Source: Streptococcus sp. M334 (GTDB taxonomy: Bacteria > Bacillota > Bacilli > Lactobacillales > Streptococcaceae). From it: 64,000 bases of DNA. The stretch covers positions 98,251-162,250 of the forward strand of contig NZ_GL732486.1 in NCBI RefSeq assembly GCF_000187745.1. Reading direction: 5' to 3'. A model generated the notes under the pieces. That model searched no databases. It was not told the DNA's origin and saw only the letters and a list, made by a program, of their open reading frames with translations. The translations under genes were made by a program, and so were the position numbers. Positions 34,747 to 42,809 of the stretch are shown in pieces (the stretch's first letter is position 1; every line of letters starts with the position of its first letter).

Positions 34747-35562
34747 ATGACGAAAATGAAGTATTATGAAGAAACAAGTGCTTTGTTGCATCAGTTTTCT
34801 GAGGAAAATCAGCAGTATTTTGAGGAGCTATGGGATAGTTTTAATCTTGCTGGATTTCTCTATGATGAGGACTATCTTAGAGAGCAGATTTATTTGATGA
34901 TGTTAGATTTCTCAGAAGCAGAACGAGATGGCATGAGTGCAGAGGAGTATCTAGGTAAGAATCCTAAAAAATTAATGAGAGAGATGCTCAAGGAAGCCCC
35001 TCGCAGTTCTATCAAAGAGTCCCTTTTGACGCCAATTCTTGTCCTAGCGGTATTACGCTACTATCAACTATTAGGTGATTTTTCTAAAGGTCCTCTCTTA
35101 ACAGTCAATTTGCTTACGTTTTTAGGGCAACTTCTTCTTTTTCTGGTCGGATTTGGGCTTGTGGCTACAATTTTACGAAGAAGTCTAGTCCAAGATTCTC
35201 CTAAAATGAAAATTGGTACCTATATTGTCGTTGGGGTTCTTGTTCTGCTAGTTGTTCTGGGATATGTAGGAATGGCAAGCTTCATACAAGAAGGAGCCTT
35301 TTATCTTCCTGCTCCCTGGGATAGTTTATCTGTCTTTACGATTTCGCTGGTCATCAGTATTTGGAATTGGAAAGAAGCGGTCTTTCGTCCCTTTGTCAGT
35401 ATGATTGTTGCCCACCTTATTGTAGGCTCTCTGCTCCGTTACTATGAGTGGATGGGAATTTCAAATGTTTTTCTTACAAAATTCATTCCTTTAGGAATTC
35501 TCTTTATTGGAATCTTTCTCTTGTTCCGTGGGTTTAAGAAGATAAAATGGAGTGAAATATAG
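34747..35562 (+). CDS. Membrane protein of the PadR pair (DUF1129/DUF1048-like)
   Basis: A 271-residue protein with a soluble helical N-terminal half (about 1-90, LLHQFSEENQQYFEELWDSF) and six hydrophobic segments in the C-terminal two thirds (around 97-112, 117-140, 152-173, 190-206, 213-230 and 243-262). Such proteins are commonly encoded behind a PadR regulator in streptococci and lactobacilli. Biochemical role is not known to me. It may sense or counter membrane stress, but that rests on context only. GGAGGG precedes the ATG, and a terminator-promoter module follows at once. Confidence 0.75.
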   Translation: MTKMKYYEETSALLHQFSEENQQYFEELWDSFNLAGFLYDEDYLREQIYLMMLDFSEAERDGMSAEEYLGKNPKKLMREMLKEAPRSSIKESLLTPILVLAVLRYYQLLGDFSKGPLLTVNLLTFLGQLLLFLVGFGLVATILRRSLVQDSPKMKIGTYIVVGVLVLLVVLGYVGMASFIQEGAFYLPAPWDSLSVFTISLVISIWNWKEAVFRPFVSMIVAHLIVGSLLRYYEWMGISNVFLTKFIPLGILFIGIFLLFRGFKKIKWSEI

Positions 35563-35605
35563 TCAAAAAGCCGTTGCAAAGCGGTTTTTTGTTATAATGA
35601 AGGGA
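35563..35605 (+). promoter_or_regulatory. Terminator-promoter module, copy 1
   Basis: A hairpin AAAAGCCG / CGGTTTTT around TTGCAAAG with a T run terminates the PadR operon, and the same T run leads into an extended -10 (TGT-TATAAT, 35593-35598) for the aldo/keto reductase gene. The 36 bases 35563-35598 are repeated exactly at 36591-36626. Confidence 0.8.
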
Positions 35606-35636
35606 AGAATATTAGAAATTTAAGGAGAAAAATTTG

Positions 35637-36563
35637 ATGAGATACATAACTCTTGGTCAAGATGACAAAGAATTATCAGAAATTGTTCTCGGAATGATGA
35701 GAATAGAAAATAAGTCTGTAAAAGAAGTTGAAGAGCTTGTAGAAACAGCACTTTCTGTTGGAATCAATGCTTTTGACTTGGCTGATATTTATGGTCGTGG
35801 TCGTTGTGAAGAACTGTTAGGTCTTGTCCTAAAAAATCGTCCAGATTTAAGAGAAAAGATGTGGATTCAGTCCAAATGTGGCATTCGCATTGAAGAATTT
35901 ACCTATTTTGATTTTTCTAAGGACTATATTATAAAATCAGTTGACGGAATTTTGCAAAGATTGAAGATAGATCATTTAGATAGCTTGCTTCTTCATCGGC
36001 CAGATGCTTTGATGGAATCTGACCAAGTAGCAGAAGCCTTTGATCTCCTTTATAAACAAGGTAAGGTTCGAGATTTTGGAGTTTCTAATCAAAATCCTAT
36101 GATGATGGAGTTGCTTAAAAAAGATGTCAAGCAGCCGTTAGCTGTTAATCAGCTACAATTGAGTGCGGCTTTTACTCCAGGATTCGAATCAGGTTTTCAT
36201 GTTAATATGGAAGATAGTCAAGCAGCTATGCGAGATGGCAGCATTTTTGAATATTGCAAATTACACGATGTGGTCATTCAAGCATGGTCTGTCTTACAAT
36301 TCGGGTATTTTAAAGGGAATTTTGTTGGAAATGAGAAATTTCAAGCTTTAAATCAAGTACTTGATCGTTTAGCTATTAAATATGGAGTAACCCCTTCAAC
36401 TATTGCCATTTCTTGGATATTGCGTTATCCAGCAAAAATACAGGCAGTCGTAGGTACAACAAATCCTAAGCACTTGAGAGAAGTTAGCCAAGCGGCAAAC
36501 TTTAGCTTAACAAGAAAAGAATGGTATGAAATTTATCTTGCTGCAGGGAATAATTTGCCGTAA
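35637..36563 (+). CDS. Aldo/keto reductase
   Basis: A 308-residue NADPH-dependent oxidoreductase of the AKR superfamily (YdhF-like group). The catalytic tetrad is visible: Asp and Tyr in DLADIYGRGRCEELLG, Lys in WIQSKCGI, His in LLLHRPDAL. The cofactor segment near the C-terminus reads IQAVVGTTNPKHL. I chose the ATG at 35637 (AAGGAG nine bases upstream), not the adjacent TTG. The gene is a single-gene unit bracketed by two copies of a terminator-promoter module, so it may have arrived as, or been created by, a cassette duplication. Confidence 0.92.
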   Translation: MRYITLGQDDKELSEIVLGMMRIENKSVKEVEELVETALSVGINAFDLADIYGRGRCEELLGLVLKNRPDLREKMWIQSKCGIRIEEFTYFDFSKDYIIKSVDGILQRLKIDHLDSLLLHRPDALMESDQVAEAFDLLYKQGKVRDFGVSNQNPMMMELLKKDVKQPLAVNQLQLSAAFTPGFESGFHVNMEDSQAAMRDGSIFEYCKLHDVVIQAWSVLQFGYFKGNFVGNEKFQALNQVLDRLAIKYGVTPSTIAISWILRYPAKIQAVVGTTNPKHLREVSQAANFSLTRKEWYEIYLAAGNNLP

Positions 36564-36590
36564 GTAGAAGCAGATGTAAATAAATCACAT

Positions 36591-36626
36591 TCAAAAAGCC
36601 GTTGCAAAGCGGTTTTTTGTTATAAT
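36591..36626 (+). promoter_or_regulatory. Terminator-promoter module, copy 2
   Basis: Exact 36-base copy of 35563-35598, terminating the aldo/keto reductase gene and providing the extended -10 for the DUF2829 gene. Similarity continues with differences through the ribosome binding site (GAAGAATAT, AAGGAGAAAA). Confidence 0.8.
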
Positions 36627-36659
36627 TAAATGAAGAATATAGAATTAAAGGAGAAAACC

Positions 36660-36896
36660 ATGACATTTGAAGAGATCCTACCTGGGTTAAAGGCTAAGAA
36701 AAAATATGTACGAACTGGTTGGGGAGGTGCTGAAAACTATGTCCAACTTTTTGACACCATTGAACAAAACGGGGTTGCACTTGAAGTGACACCTTATTTC
36801 CTAATCAACGTGTCTGGAGAAGGAGAAGGTTTTTCCATGTGGAGTCCGACACCTTGTGATGTTTTGGCGACAGATTGGGTAGAAGTGAATGACTAA
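36660..36896 (+). CDS. Tad2-like (DUF2829) small protein
   Basis: A 78-residue protein with the DUF2829 pattern: MTFEEILPGLKAKKKYVRTG and W, a beta-rich middle (VTPYFLINVSG), then MWSPTPCDVLATDWVEV, where the family has a WxPxxxDxLAxDW ending. DUF2829 is the fold of the phage anti-Thoeris protein Tad2, which sequesters cyclic ADP-ribose signals. Many chromosomal copies exist and have no demonstrated role. I chose the ATG at 36660 after AAAGGAGAAAA. It overlaps the SDR gene by eight bases, so it is made together with it. Calling it an anti-defence gene would be premature. Confidence 0.8.
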   Translation: MTFEEILPGLKAKKKYVRTGWGGAENYVQLFDTIEQNGVALEVTPYFLINVSGEGEGFSMWSPTPCDVLATDWVEVND

Positions 36897-37587
36897 ACGT
36901 GTATTGATTACAGGAGTGAGTTCAGGGATCGGTCTGGCTCAAGCTCGCCTCTTTTTAGAGAATAGCTATCAAGTTTACGGAGTTGACCAAGGTGAAAATC
37001 CACTCTTAGAGGGTGATTTTCACTTTTTACAGAGAGATTTGACCTTGGACTTGGAGCCAATTTTTGACTGGTGCCCTCAGGTTGATGTTTTGTGTAATAC
37101 TGCAGGAGTTTTAGATAATTACAAACCACTGTTGGAACAAACAGCGCAGGAAATTCAAGAAATTTTTGAAATTAATTATATAACTCCTGTTGAGTTGACT
37201 CGTTATTATTTGACACAAATGCTAGAGAATAAAAAAGGGACCATTATCAATATGTGTTCCATAGCTTCGAGTCTAGCAGGAGGTGGTGGTCACGCCTATA
37301 CTTCATCTAAGCATGCTTTGGCTGGATTTACCAAGCAGTTGGCTCTAGACTATGCTGAAGCTGGGATTCAGGTCTTTGGTATCGCTCCAGGAGCAGTCAA
37401 GACAGCTATGACTGCTGCGGACTTTGAGCCAGGTGGTTTAGCGGACTGGGTGGCTAGTGAAACACCAATCAAGCGCTGGATAGAGCCAGAGGAAGTGGCA
37501 GAAGTCAGTCTCTTTTTGGCCAGTGGAAAGGCATCTGCCATGCAGGGACAAATTCTGACAATAGATGGTGGCTGGTCTTTGAAGTAG
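36889..37587 (+). CDS. Short-chain dehydrogenase/reductase (FabG-like)
   Basis: A 232-residue Rossmann-fold oxidoreductase. It has the NAD(P) motif TGVSSGIG (8-15), NTAGVLDN, catalytic Ser in NMCSIASSLAGGGGHA, and the pair YTSSK (Tyr and Lys). The C-terminal FLASGKASAMQGQILTIDGG matches 3-oxoacyl-ACP reductase-type SDRs. It lies outside the fatty acid cluster and is coupled to the DUF2829 gene, so a role as a general carbonyl reductase is more likely than in fatty acid synthesis. The Nudix pseudogene follows nine bases later. Confidence 0.9.
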   Translation: MTKRVLITGVSSGIGLAQARLFLENSYQVYGVDQGENPLLEGDFHFLQRDLTLDLEPIFDWCPQVDVLCNTAGVLDNYKPLLEQTAQEIQEIFEINYITPVELTRYYLTQMLENKKGTIINMCSIASSLAGGGGHAYTSSKHALAGFTKQLALDYAEAGIQVFGIAPGAVKTAMTAADFEPGGLADWVASETPIKRWIEPEEVAEVSLFLASGKASAMQGQILTIDGGWSLK

Positions 37588-37596
37588 GAGGATCTG

Positions 37597-38097
37597 ATGG
37601 AAATCAAAAATCACTTTGGAGTCTATGGTGTTTGCTTTGAAAATGGGAAGTTACTCTGCATTGAAAAAACGATAGGCCCTTATTAAAATCGGTACGATCT
37701 ACCTGGAGGCAGTCAGCAACTTGGTGAAGGGTTGACAGAAACTCTCAAGAGGGAAGTTTTGGAAGAGACGGGATTTACTGTTAGAAACTACTCTAATCCT
37801 CGAATCTACGATGTTTTCGTCAGGGAAGAGTTAAAAAACTTTATGGTTCACCATGTCATGGCCTTGTATGATGTTGAAATGAATGAGAGTGCACCTCAAG
37901 TTACGATTTCGGAAGCTGTGTCTGATGGTGCGAATGATTCGCTTGGATATATTTGGATGGATATTCAAGAAATCACAGAAGAAAATGCATCGCCATTAGT
38001 CTTGAAGGTTAAGTCTGAACTATTAGGATTTCCAGAACTGGACAAGACCTCTTACATGAATTGGAAGGTGAATGATGAGAAACCAACTAGCTCTTAG
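37597..38097 (+). pseudogene. Nudix hydrolase with an in-frame stop codon
   Basis: The frame opens at ATG 37597 (AGGAGG upstream) with MEIKNHFGVYGVCFENGKLL and runs to GPY, then TAA at 37684-37686 (codon 30), and continues in the same frame NRYDLPGGSQQLGEGLTE, LKREVLEETGF, the complete Nudix box. A single substitution (for example AAA to TAA) explains it. Repaired length about 166 residues. Restart downstream would lose the first strands, so the enzyme is probably dead unless the stop is suppressed or is a sequence error. Confidence 0.85.
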
Positions 38098-38950
38098 TGG
38101 CGAAAAAATTATTGAAAAAGTTTACCCACAACTATTTCACCACATTGGCATGATTCGTGGGGAATATTTGTTGAGAGAGCTCAATCAAAACATCCTGTTA
38201 CCAAGTTGTCGGCAATTTGTAAAAGATTATCTAGAGACTATCTGCTCCCTGTACTCAGATGAAGAAGTTTGGTATCGTTTTTCTGAATTAACGAATACAG
38301 AAGCCAATTGTTTAGTGGGGACTAAAGAGTATTTTGATGAAAATCATCCCTTGTTTGGCTATAGAGGGACTAGGCGTTTGCTGGCGTGTCTGGATGAATT
38401 TCAGGCTGAAGCACATGTCGTTACAGAAGTTTATCAAATCAATCCCAATCTGTCTCTTATCTTTCCTTTTGTCAATGATGCTGAGCAGTTAAAGCAAGCT
38501 ATTACAGTATTGCGTCAGCAGGGTTTTACTGGGAAAATTGCCACGATGATTGAATTACCGTCAGCTTATTTTGACTTAGACAGGATACTGGAAACGGGTA
38601 TTTCAAAGATTGTAGTTGGAATGAATGATTTGACTTCTTTTATTTTTGCGACTGTGAGAAAGAGTCAATGGCATGATATGGAAAGTCCAATAATGTTAGA
38701 TATGCTGAGACAGATGCAGGATAAAGCAAGGAAGAATAAGATTGACTTTACTGTAGCAGGCTATCTGAATCTTTCTTTTATACAAAAAATGAATCAGATG
38801 GGTATCGAATGCATTCTCCATTACAGCTCTATTCCAGAGATTTTTGATTTAGAAATTGACTATCCAGATCATCTTAAACACATAAAAGAAGAAAGTAAAA
38901 AATTACAAAGGAGCACCCATGACACCGCAAGAAATGTGGAATGCATATAA
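38072..38950 (+). CDS. Stand-alone PEP-utilising-enzyme C-terminal (TIM barrel) domain protein
   Basis: A 292-residue protein that corresponds to the PEP/pyruvate-binding TIM barrel of PEP synthase, pyruvate phosphate dikinase and PTS enzyme I, without their swivelling His domain or nucleotide-binding domain. Landmarks: FGYRGTRRLL (the conserved RGxR), LIFPFVNDAEQL, ATMIELPSAYFDLDRI, KIVVGMNDLTSFIF. The usual catalytic Cys near the C-terminus of enzyme I-type barrels is not in its typical GxCGE context. It begins 26 bases before the Nudix frame ends and overlaps the ASCH gene by 32 bases. The reaction cannot be told from sequence. Confidence 0.72.
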   Translation: MMRNQLALSGEKIIEKVYPQLFHHIGMIRGEYLLRELNQNILLPSCRQFVKDYLETICSLYSDEEVWYRFSELTNTEANCLVGTKEYFDENHPLFGYRGTRRLLACLDEFQAEAHVVTEVYQINPNLSLIFPFVNDAEQLKQAITVLRQQGFTGKIATMIELPSAYFDLDRILETGISKIVVGMNDLTSFIFATVRKSQWHDMESPIMLDMLRQMQDKARKNKIDFTVAGYLNLSFIQKMNQMGIECILHYSSIPEIFDLEIDYPDHLKHIKEESKKLQRSTHDTARNVECI

Positions 38951-39359
38951 GAAAATCAATCCTTCTATCGGAGATGAAATAGATGCTTGGACTTTTGGAG
39001 TAGAAGCCGACCTCTTGGCAGATTTGGTTTTAAAAGGAGAAAAGACAGCAACCGCATCAGCCTATGACCTCTATGCACTAGAAGGCGAACCTCTTCCGCA
39101 AGAAGGAACATTTGATGTCATTTTAGACAGTCAAAATCAGGCTGTCTGCATTGTCGAAATTACAAAGGTTTCCGTTCAGCCCTTCAATCAAGTTTCTGCT
39201 GACCATGCCTACAAGGAAGGAGAAGGTGACAAATCCTTGGCCTATTGGCGTCAGGTTCATGAGGATTGTTTCACCGAGTGGCTGAGAGAGGCTGGACTAA
39301 CTTTTACACCTGAAAGCAAGATTGTTTTAGAAGAATTTCGCAAGGTCTACCCCTTGTAA
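38919..39359 (+). CDS. ASCH-domain protein
   Basis: A 146-residue protein of the ASCH superfamily, a beta-barrel related to PUA domains and thought to act on RNA or nucleosides; some members hydrolyse N4-acetylcytidine. Family landmarks: LVLKGEKTATASAYDLY, then CIVEITKVSVQPFNQV and GEGDKSLAYWRQVHEDCF. CAAAGGAG precedes the ATG within the end of the previous gene, giving a 32-base overlap. A conserved pneumococcal gene just before pepN. Confidence 0.88.
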   Translation: MTPQEMWNAYKKINPSIGDEIDAWTFGVEADLLADLVLKGEKTATASAYDLYALEGEPLPQEGTFDVILDSQNQAVCIVEITKVSVQPFNQVSADHAYKEGEGDKSLAYWRQVHEDCFTEWLREAGLTFTPESKIVLEEFRKVYPL

Positions 39360-39481
39360 ACTGTTAGAAGGAAGAAAGTTTTGGAAATGACCGTCCAATC
39401 CTTTTTTCTCAAGCAAAACATGATATAATAAGTTTGTTTGAAGAAGAGCTCTAGCTCTGAAACTTAGAATAGGAGAAAACT

Positions 39482-42028
39482 ATGCAAGCAGTTGAACATT
39501 TTATTCAGCAATTTGTTCCTGGACATTATGATTTATTTTTAGACTTGAGTCGTGAGACCAAGACATTTTCAGGGAAAGTGACCATCACTGGTCAAGCACA
39601 GAGTGACCGTATTTCACTTCATCAAAAAGACTTGGAAATCGCTTCTGTAGAAGTTGCAGGGGTAGCTCGCCCATTCACAGTTGATCATGACAATGAAGCC
39701 CTGCATATCGAGCTGGCTGAGCCAGGTCAAGTTGAAGTGGTCATCGCTTTTTCAGGAAAAATCACAGACAACATGACAGGTATTTACCCATCTTACTACA
39801 CAGTTGATGGAGTCAAGAAGGAAGTCTTGTCTACTCAATTTGAGAGCCATTTTGCGCGAGAAGCCTTCCCATGTGTGGATGAGCCAGAAGCCAAAGCGAC
39901 TTTTGATCTTTCTTTACGTTTTGACCAAGCAGAAGGTGAATTGGCCTTGTCTAACATGCCAGAAATCGATGTTGAAAACCGTAAGGAAACAGGTATCTGG
40001 AAGTTTGAGACAACACCTCGCATGTCTTCTTACTTGTTAGCTTTCGTTGCTGGTGATTTGCAAGGGGTGACGGCTAAAACTAAAAACGGTACCCTTGTAG
40101 GTGTTTACTCAACCAAAGCTCACCCATTATCTAACCTTGATTTCTCACTGGATATCGCTGTTCGCTCTATCGAGTTTTACGAAGATTACTATGGAGTTAA
40201 GTACCCAATCCCTCAATCTCTCCACATCGCCCTTCCTGACTTCTCAGCTGGAGCTATGGAAAACTGGGGTCTTGTGACCTACCGTGAAGTTTACTTGGTT
40301 GTGGATGATAATTCTACCTTTGCCAGTCGCCAACAAGTTGCCCTTGTTGTTGCCCATGAATTGGCTCACCAATGGTTTGGTAACCTCGTAACTATGAAAT
40401 GGTGGGATGACCTTTGGCTCAATGAAAGCTTTGCTAACATGATGGAGTACGTCTGTGTGGATGCTATTGAACCAAGCTGGAATATCTTTGAAGATTTCCA
40501 AACAGGTGGTGTTCCGTCTGCCTTGAAACGCGATGCGACTGATGGTGTTCAATCTGTTCACGTCGAAGTTAAACATCCAGATGAAATCAATACGCTCTTT
40601 GACGGAGCTATCGTCTATGCCAAAGGAAGTCGCCTCATGCACATGCTTCGTCGTTGGCTAGGTGATGCCGATTTTGCCAAAGGTTTGCATGCCTACTTTG
40701 AAAAACATCAATACAGCAATACAATTGGTCGTGACCTTTGGAATGCTCTTGGTCAAGCATCAGGTCGTGATGTTGCAGCCTTCATGGATTCTTGGTTGGA
40801 ACAACCTGGTTATCCAGTTCTCACTGTCAAAGTTGAAAATGATGTCTTAAAGATCTCACAAAAACAATTCTTCATCGGTGAGCACGAAGATAAGAACCGT
40901 CTCTGGGTTGTGCCACTCAATAGTAACTGGAAAGGCTTGCCTGATACACTCGAAACTGAAAGCATCGAAATTCCAGGCTACGCAGCTCTTCTTGCTGAAA
41001 ATGAAGGAGCTCTTCGTTTCAATACTGAAAATACAGCCCACTACATTACCGACTATCAAGGAGACTTGTTAGAAGCTGTTCTGGCTGAGCTAGAGACACT
41101 TGATAACACAAGCAAACTGCAAATCGTTCAAGAACGTCGTTTGCTTGCTGAAGCAGGGCACATTTCTTATGCTGACTTGCTCCCAGTCCTTGACAAACTT
41201 GCTAAGGAAGAATCTTACCTTGTCGTTTCAGCTGTTTCTCAAGTAATTTCTGCCCTTGAACGCTTTATCGATGAAGGAACAGAAGCTGAAACAGCCTTCA
41301 AAGCTTTGGTTGCTAAATTGGCTCGTCATAATTATGACCGTCTTGGTTTTGAAGCTAAAGATGGCGAATCAGATGAAGACGAATTGGTTCGTCAGTTGAC
41401 CATTTCCATGATGATTCGCTCAAATGATGCAGAAGCTAGCCAAGCCGCTAGCCAAATCTTCGCGGCTCACAAGGATCAGCTTGCAGGACTTCCAGCAGCA
41501 ATCCGTTCCCAAGTCCTAATCAATGAAATGAAACATCACGAGACTAAGGAATTGGTAGCCATTTATCTTGACCTTTACACTCATGCGACGGATGCGGTCT
41601 TTAAGCGCCAGTTGGCAGGAGCTCTTGCATACAGTACAGATGCCGAAAACATTCAAACCCTTCTTGCAACTTGGAAAGACAAATTTATCGTTAAGCCACA
41701 AGACCTTTCTTCATGGTACCTCCAATTCCTCGGACACCAAGCTACTCAAGAAACTGTTTGGGTATGGGCACGTGAAAACTGGGATTGGATTAAGGCAGCT
41801 CTTGGTGGTGATATGAGTTTTGATAGTTTTGTTATCTTCCCATCACACATCTTTAAAACTCAGCAACGCTTGGCGGAATACAAGGAATTCTTTGAACCAC
41901 AACTTTCTGACCTTGCTCTTAGCCGTAACATCGGTATGGGAATCAAGGACATTGCAGCGCGTGTTGACTTGATTAACCGTGAAAAAGCTGCAGTGGAAGC
42001 AGTCGTTCTTCAATACGGAAATGCATAA
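39482..42028 (+). CDS. pepN: Aminopeptidase N (lysyl aminopeptidase)
   Basis: An 848-residue M1-family zinc metallopeptidase that trims N-terminal residues from peptides taken up by the cell. It has the exopeptidase motif GAMENWG (257-263), the zinc site HELAHQWFG (His292, Glu293, His296) and the third ligand in LWLNESFAN (Glu315). The long C-terminal helical bowl is complete. No signal peptide, so cytoplasmic. GGAG precedes the ATG and a TATAAT lies at about 39423. Typical lactic acid bacterial PepN, directly upstream of ciaRH as in pneumococcus. Confidence 0.97.
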   Translation: MQAVEHFIQQFVPGHYDLFLDLSRETKTFSGKVTITGQAQSDRISLHQKDLEIASVEVAGVARPFTVDHDNEALHIELAEPGQVEVVIAFSGKITDNMTGIYPSYYTVDGVKKEVLSTQFESHFAREAFPCVDEPEAKATFDLSLRFDQAEGELALSNMPEIDVENRKETGIWKFETTPRMSSYLLAFVAGDLQGVTAKTKNGTLVGVYSTKAHPLSNLDFSLDIAVRSIEFYEDYYGVKYPIPQSLHIALPDFSAGAMENWGLVTYREVYLVVDDNSTFASRQQVALVVAHELAHQWFGNLVTMKWWDDLWLNESFANMMEYVCVDAIEPSWNIFEDFQTGGVPSALKRDATDGVQSVHVEVKHPDEINTLFDGAIVYAKGSRLMHMLRRWLGDADFAKGLHAYFEKHQYSNTIGRDLWNALGQASGRDVAAFMDSWLEQPGYPVLTVKVENDVLKISQKQFFIGEHEDKNRLWVVPLNSNWKGLPDTLETESIEIPGYAALLAENEGALRFNTENTAHYITDYQGDLLEAVLAELETLDNTSKLQIVQERRLLAEAGHISYADLLPVLDKLAKEESYLVVSAVSQVISALERFIDEGTEAETAFKALVAKLARHNYDRLGFEAKDGESDEDELVRQLTISMMIRSNDAEASQAASQIFAAHKDQLAGLPAAIRSQVLINEMKHHETKELVAIYLDLYTHATDAVFKRQLAGALAYSTDAENIQTLLATWKDKFIVKPQDLSSWYLQFLGHQATQETVWVWARENWDWIKAALGGDMSFDSFVIFPSHIFKTQQRLAEYKEFFEPQLSDLALSRNIGMGIKDIAARVDLINREKAAVEAVVLQYGNA

Positions 42029-42041
42029 ATAAGCCTAAATA

Positions 42042-42092
42042 AAAGAAAACTCAGCTATCTCATGTAAAATGCAGAGAGTTGAGTTTTCTTTA
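42042..42092 (+). terminator. Terminator of pepN
   Basis: The stem AAAGAAAACTCA / TGAGTTTTCTTT with a 26-nt loop that can pair further. It ends just upstream of the ciaR promoter and shares bases with it. Confidence 0.75.
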
Positions 42093-42110
42093 AGGCAAAT
42101 TTGGTATAAT
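42089..42110 (+). promoter_or_regulatory. ciaR promoter with a CiaR-like site
   Basis: TTTAAG (42089-42094), five bases and TTTGGT (42100-42105), then TATAAT (42105-42110). CiaR binds TTTAAG-N5-TTTAAG repeats just upstream of -10 boxes, so this is an imperfect autoregulatory site. Confidence 0.55.
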
Positions 42111-42134
42111 GGTTTTAATAAGGAGGAGTTTCTC

Positions 42135-42809
42135 ATGATAAAAATCTTATTGGTTGAGGATGACCTAGGCCTGTCAAATTCAGTATTTGACTTTTTAGAC
42201 GATTTTGCAGATGTCATGCAGGTGTTTGATGGGGAAGAGGGTCTCTACGAAGCTGAAAGTGGCGTCTATGATTTGATTTTGCTCGATTTAATGTTACCTG
42301 AAAAAAATGGCTTCCAAGTCTTGAAAGAATTGCGTGAAAAGGGAATTACGACACCAGTTCTGATTATGACTGCCAAGGAAAGTTTGGATGACAAGGGACA
42401 TGGATTTGAATTGGGAGCGGATGATTATCTGACCAAACCTTTCTACCTAGAAGAACTCAAAATGCGGATTCAAGCCCTTCTCAAACGTTCAGGCAAGTTT
42501 AATGAAAACACCTTGACTTATGGAAATATTGTAGTTAATTTGTCAACAAATACCGTTAAGGTTGAAGATAATCCAGTCGAATTGCTGGGGAAAGAGTTCG
42601 ATTTACTAGTTTATTTCCTTCAAAATCAAAATGTTATTTTGCCTAAGACTCAGATTTTTGATCGTCTATGGGGATTTGATAGTGATACAACGATTTCAGT
42701 TGTCGAAGTCTATGTTTCAAAAGTCCGTAAGAAATTAAAAGGAACCACTTTTGCAGAGAATTTGCAAACCTTGCGCAGTGTTGGGTATATTTTAAAAGAT
42801 GTTCAGTAA
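42135..42809 (+). CDS. ciaR: Response regulator CiaR
   Basis: A 224-residue OmpR-type response regulator. The receiver domain has the acidic pocket VEDD (8-10), the phosphoacceptor Asp51 in [10 protein letters not shown], and Lys in [10 protein letters not shown]. The C-terminal winged helix ends [18 protein letters not shown]. In pneumococcus CiaRH controls competence, beta-lactam tolerance, htrA and the csRNAs. I chose the ATG at 42135 (AAGGAGGAG upstream) over a 22-codon longer frame that begins in the promoter. It overlaps ciaH by 11 bases. Protein and context match ciaR fully. Confidence 0.97.
   Translation: MIKILLVEDDLGLSNSVFDFLDDFADVMQVFDGEEGLYEAESGVYDLILLDLMLPEKNGFQVLKELREKGITTPVLIMTAKESLDDKGHGFELGADDYLTKPFYLEELKMRIQALLKRSGKFNENTLTYGNIVVNLSTNTVKVEDNPVELLGKEFDLLVYFLQNQNVILPKTQIFDRLWGFDSDTTISVVEVYVSKVRKKLKGTTFAENLQTLRSVGYILKDVQ

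Noticed and set aside
35563..36626. The duplicated 36-bp module considered as transposon ends or target duplication
   Set aside because: It is much longer than a target duplication, contains functional terminator and promoter parts and there is no transposase, so a cassette-type duplication is the simpler reading.
37597..38097. Treating the downstream part of the Nudix frame (from 37732) as an independent gene
   Set aside because: It would start at a non-ATG codon without a ribosome binding site and lacks the first strands and part of the Nudix box.
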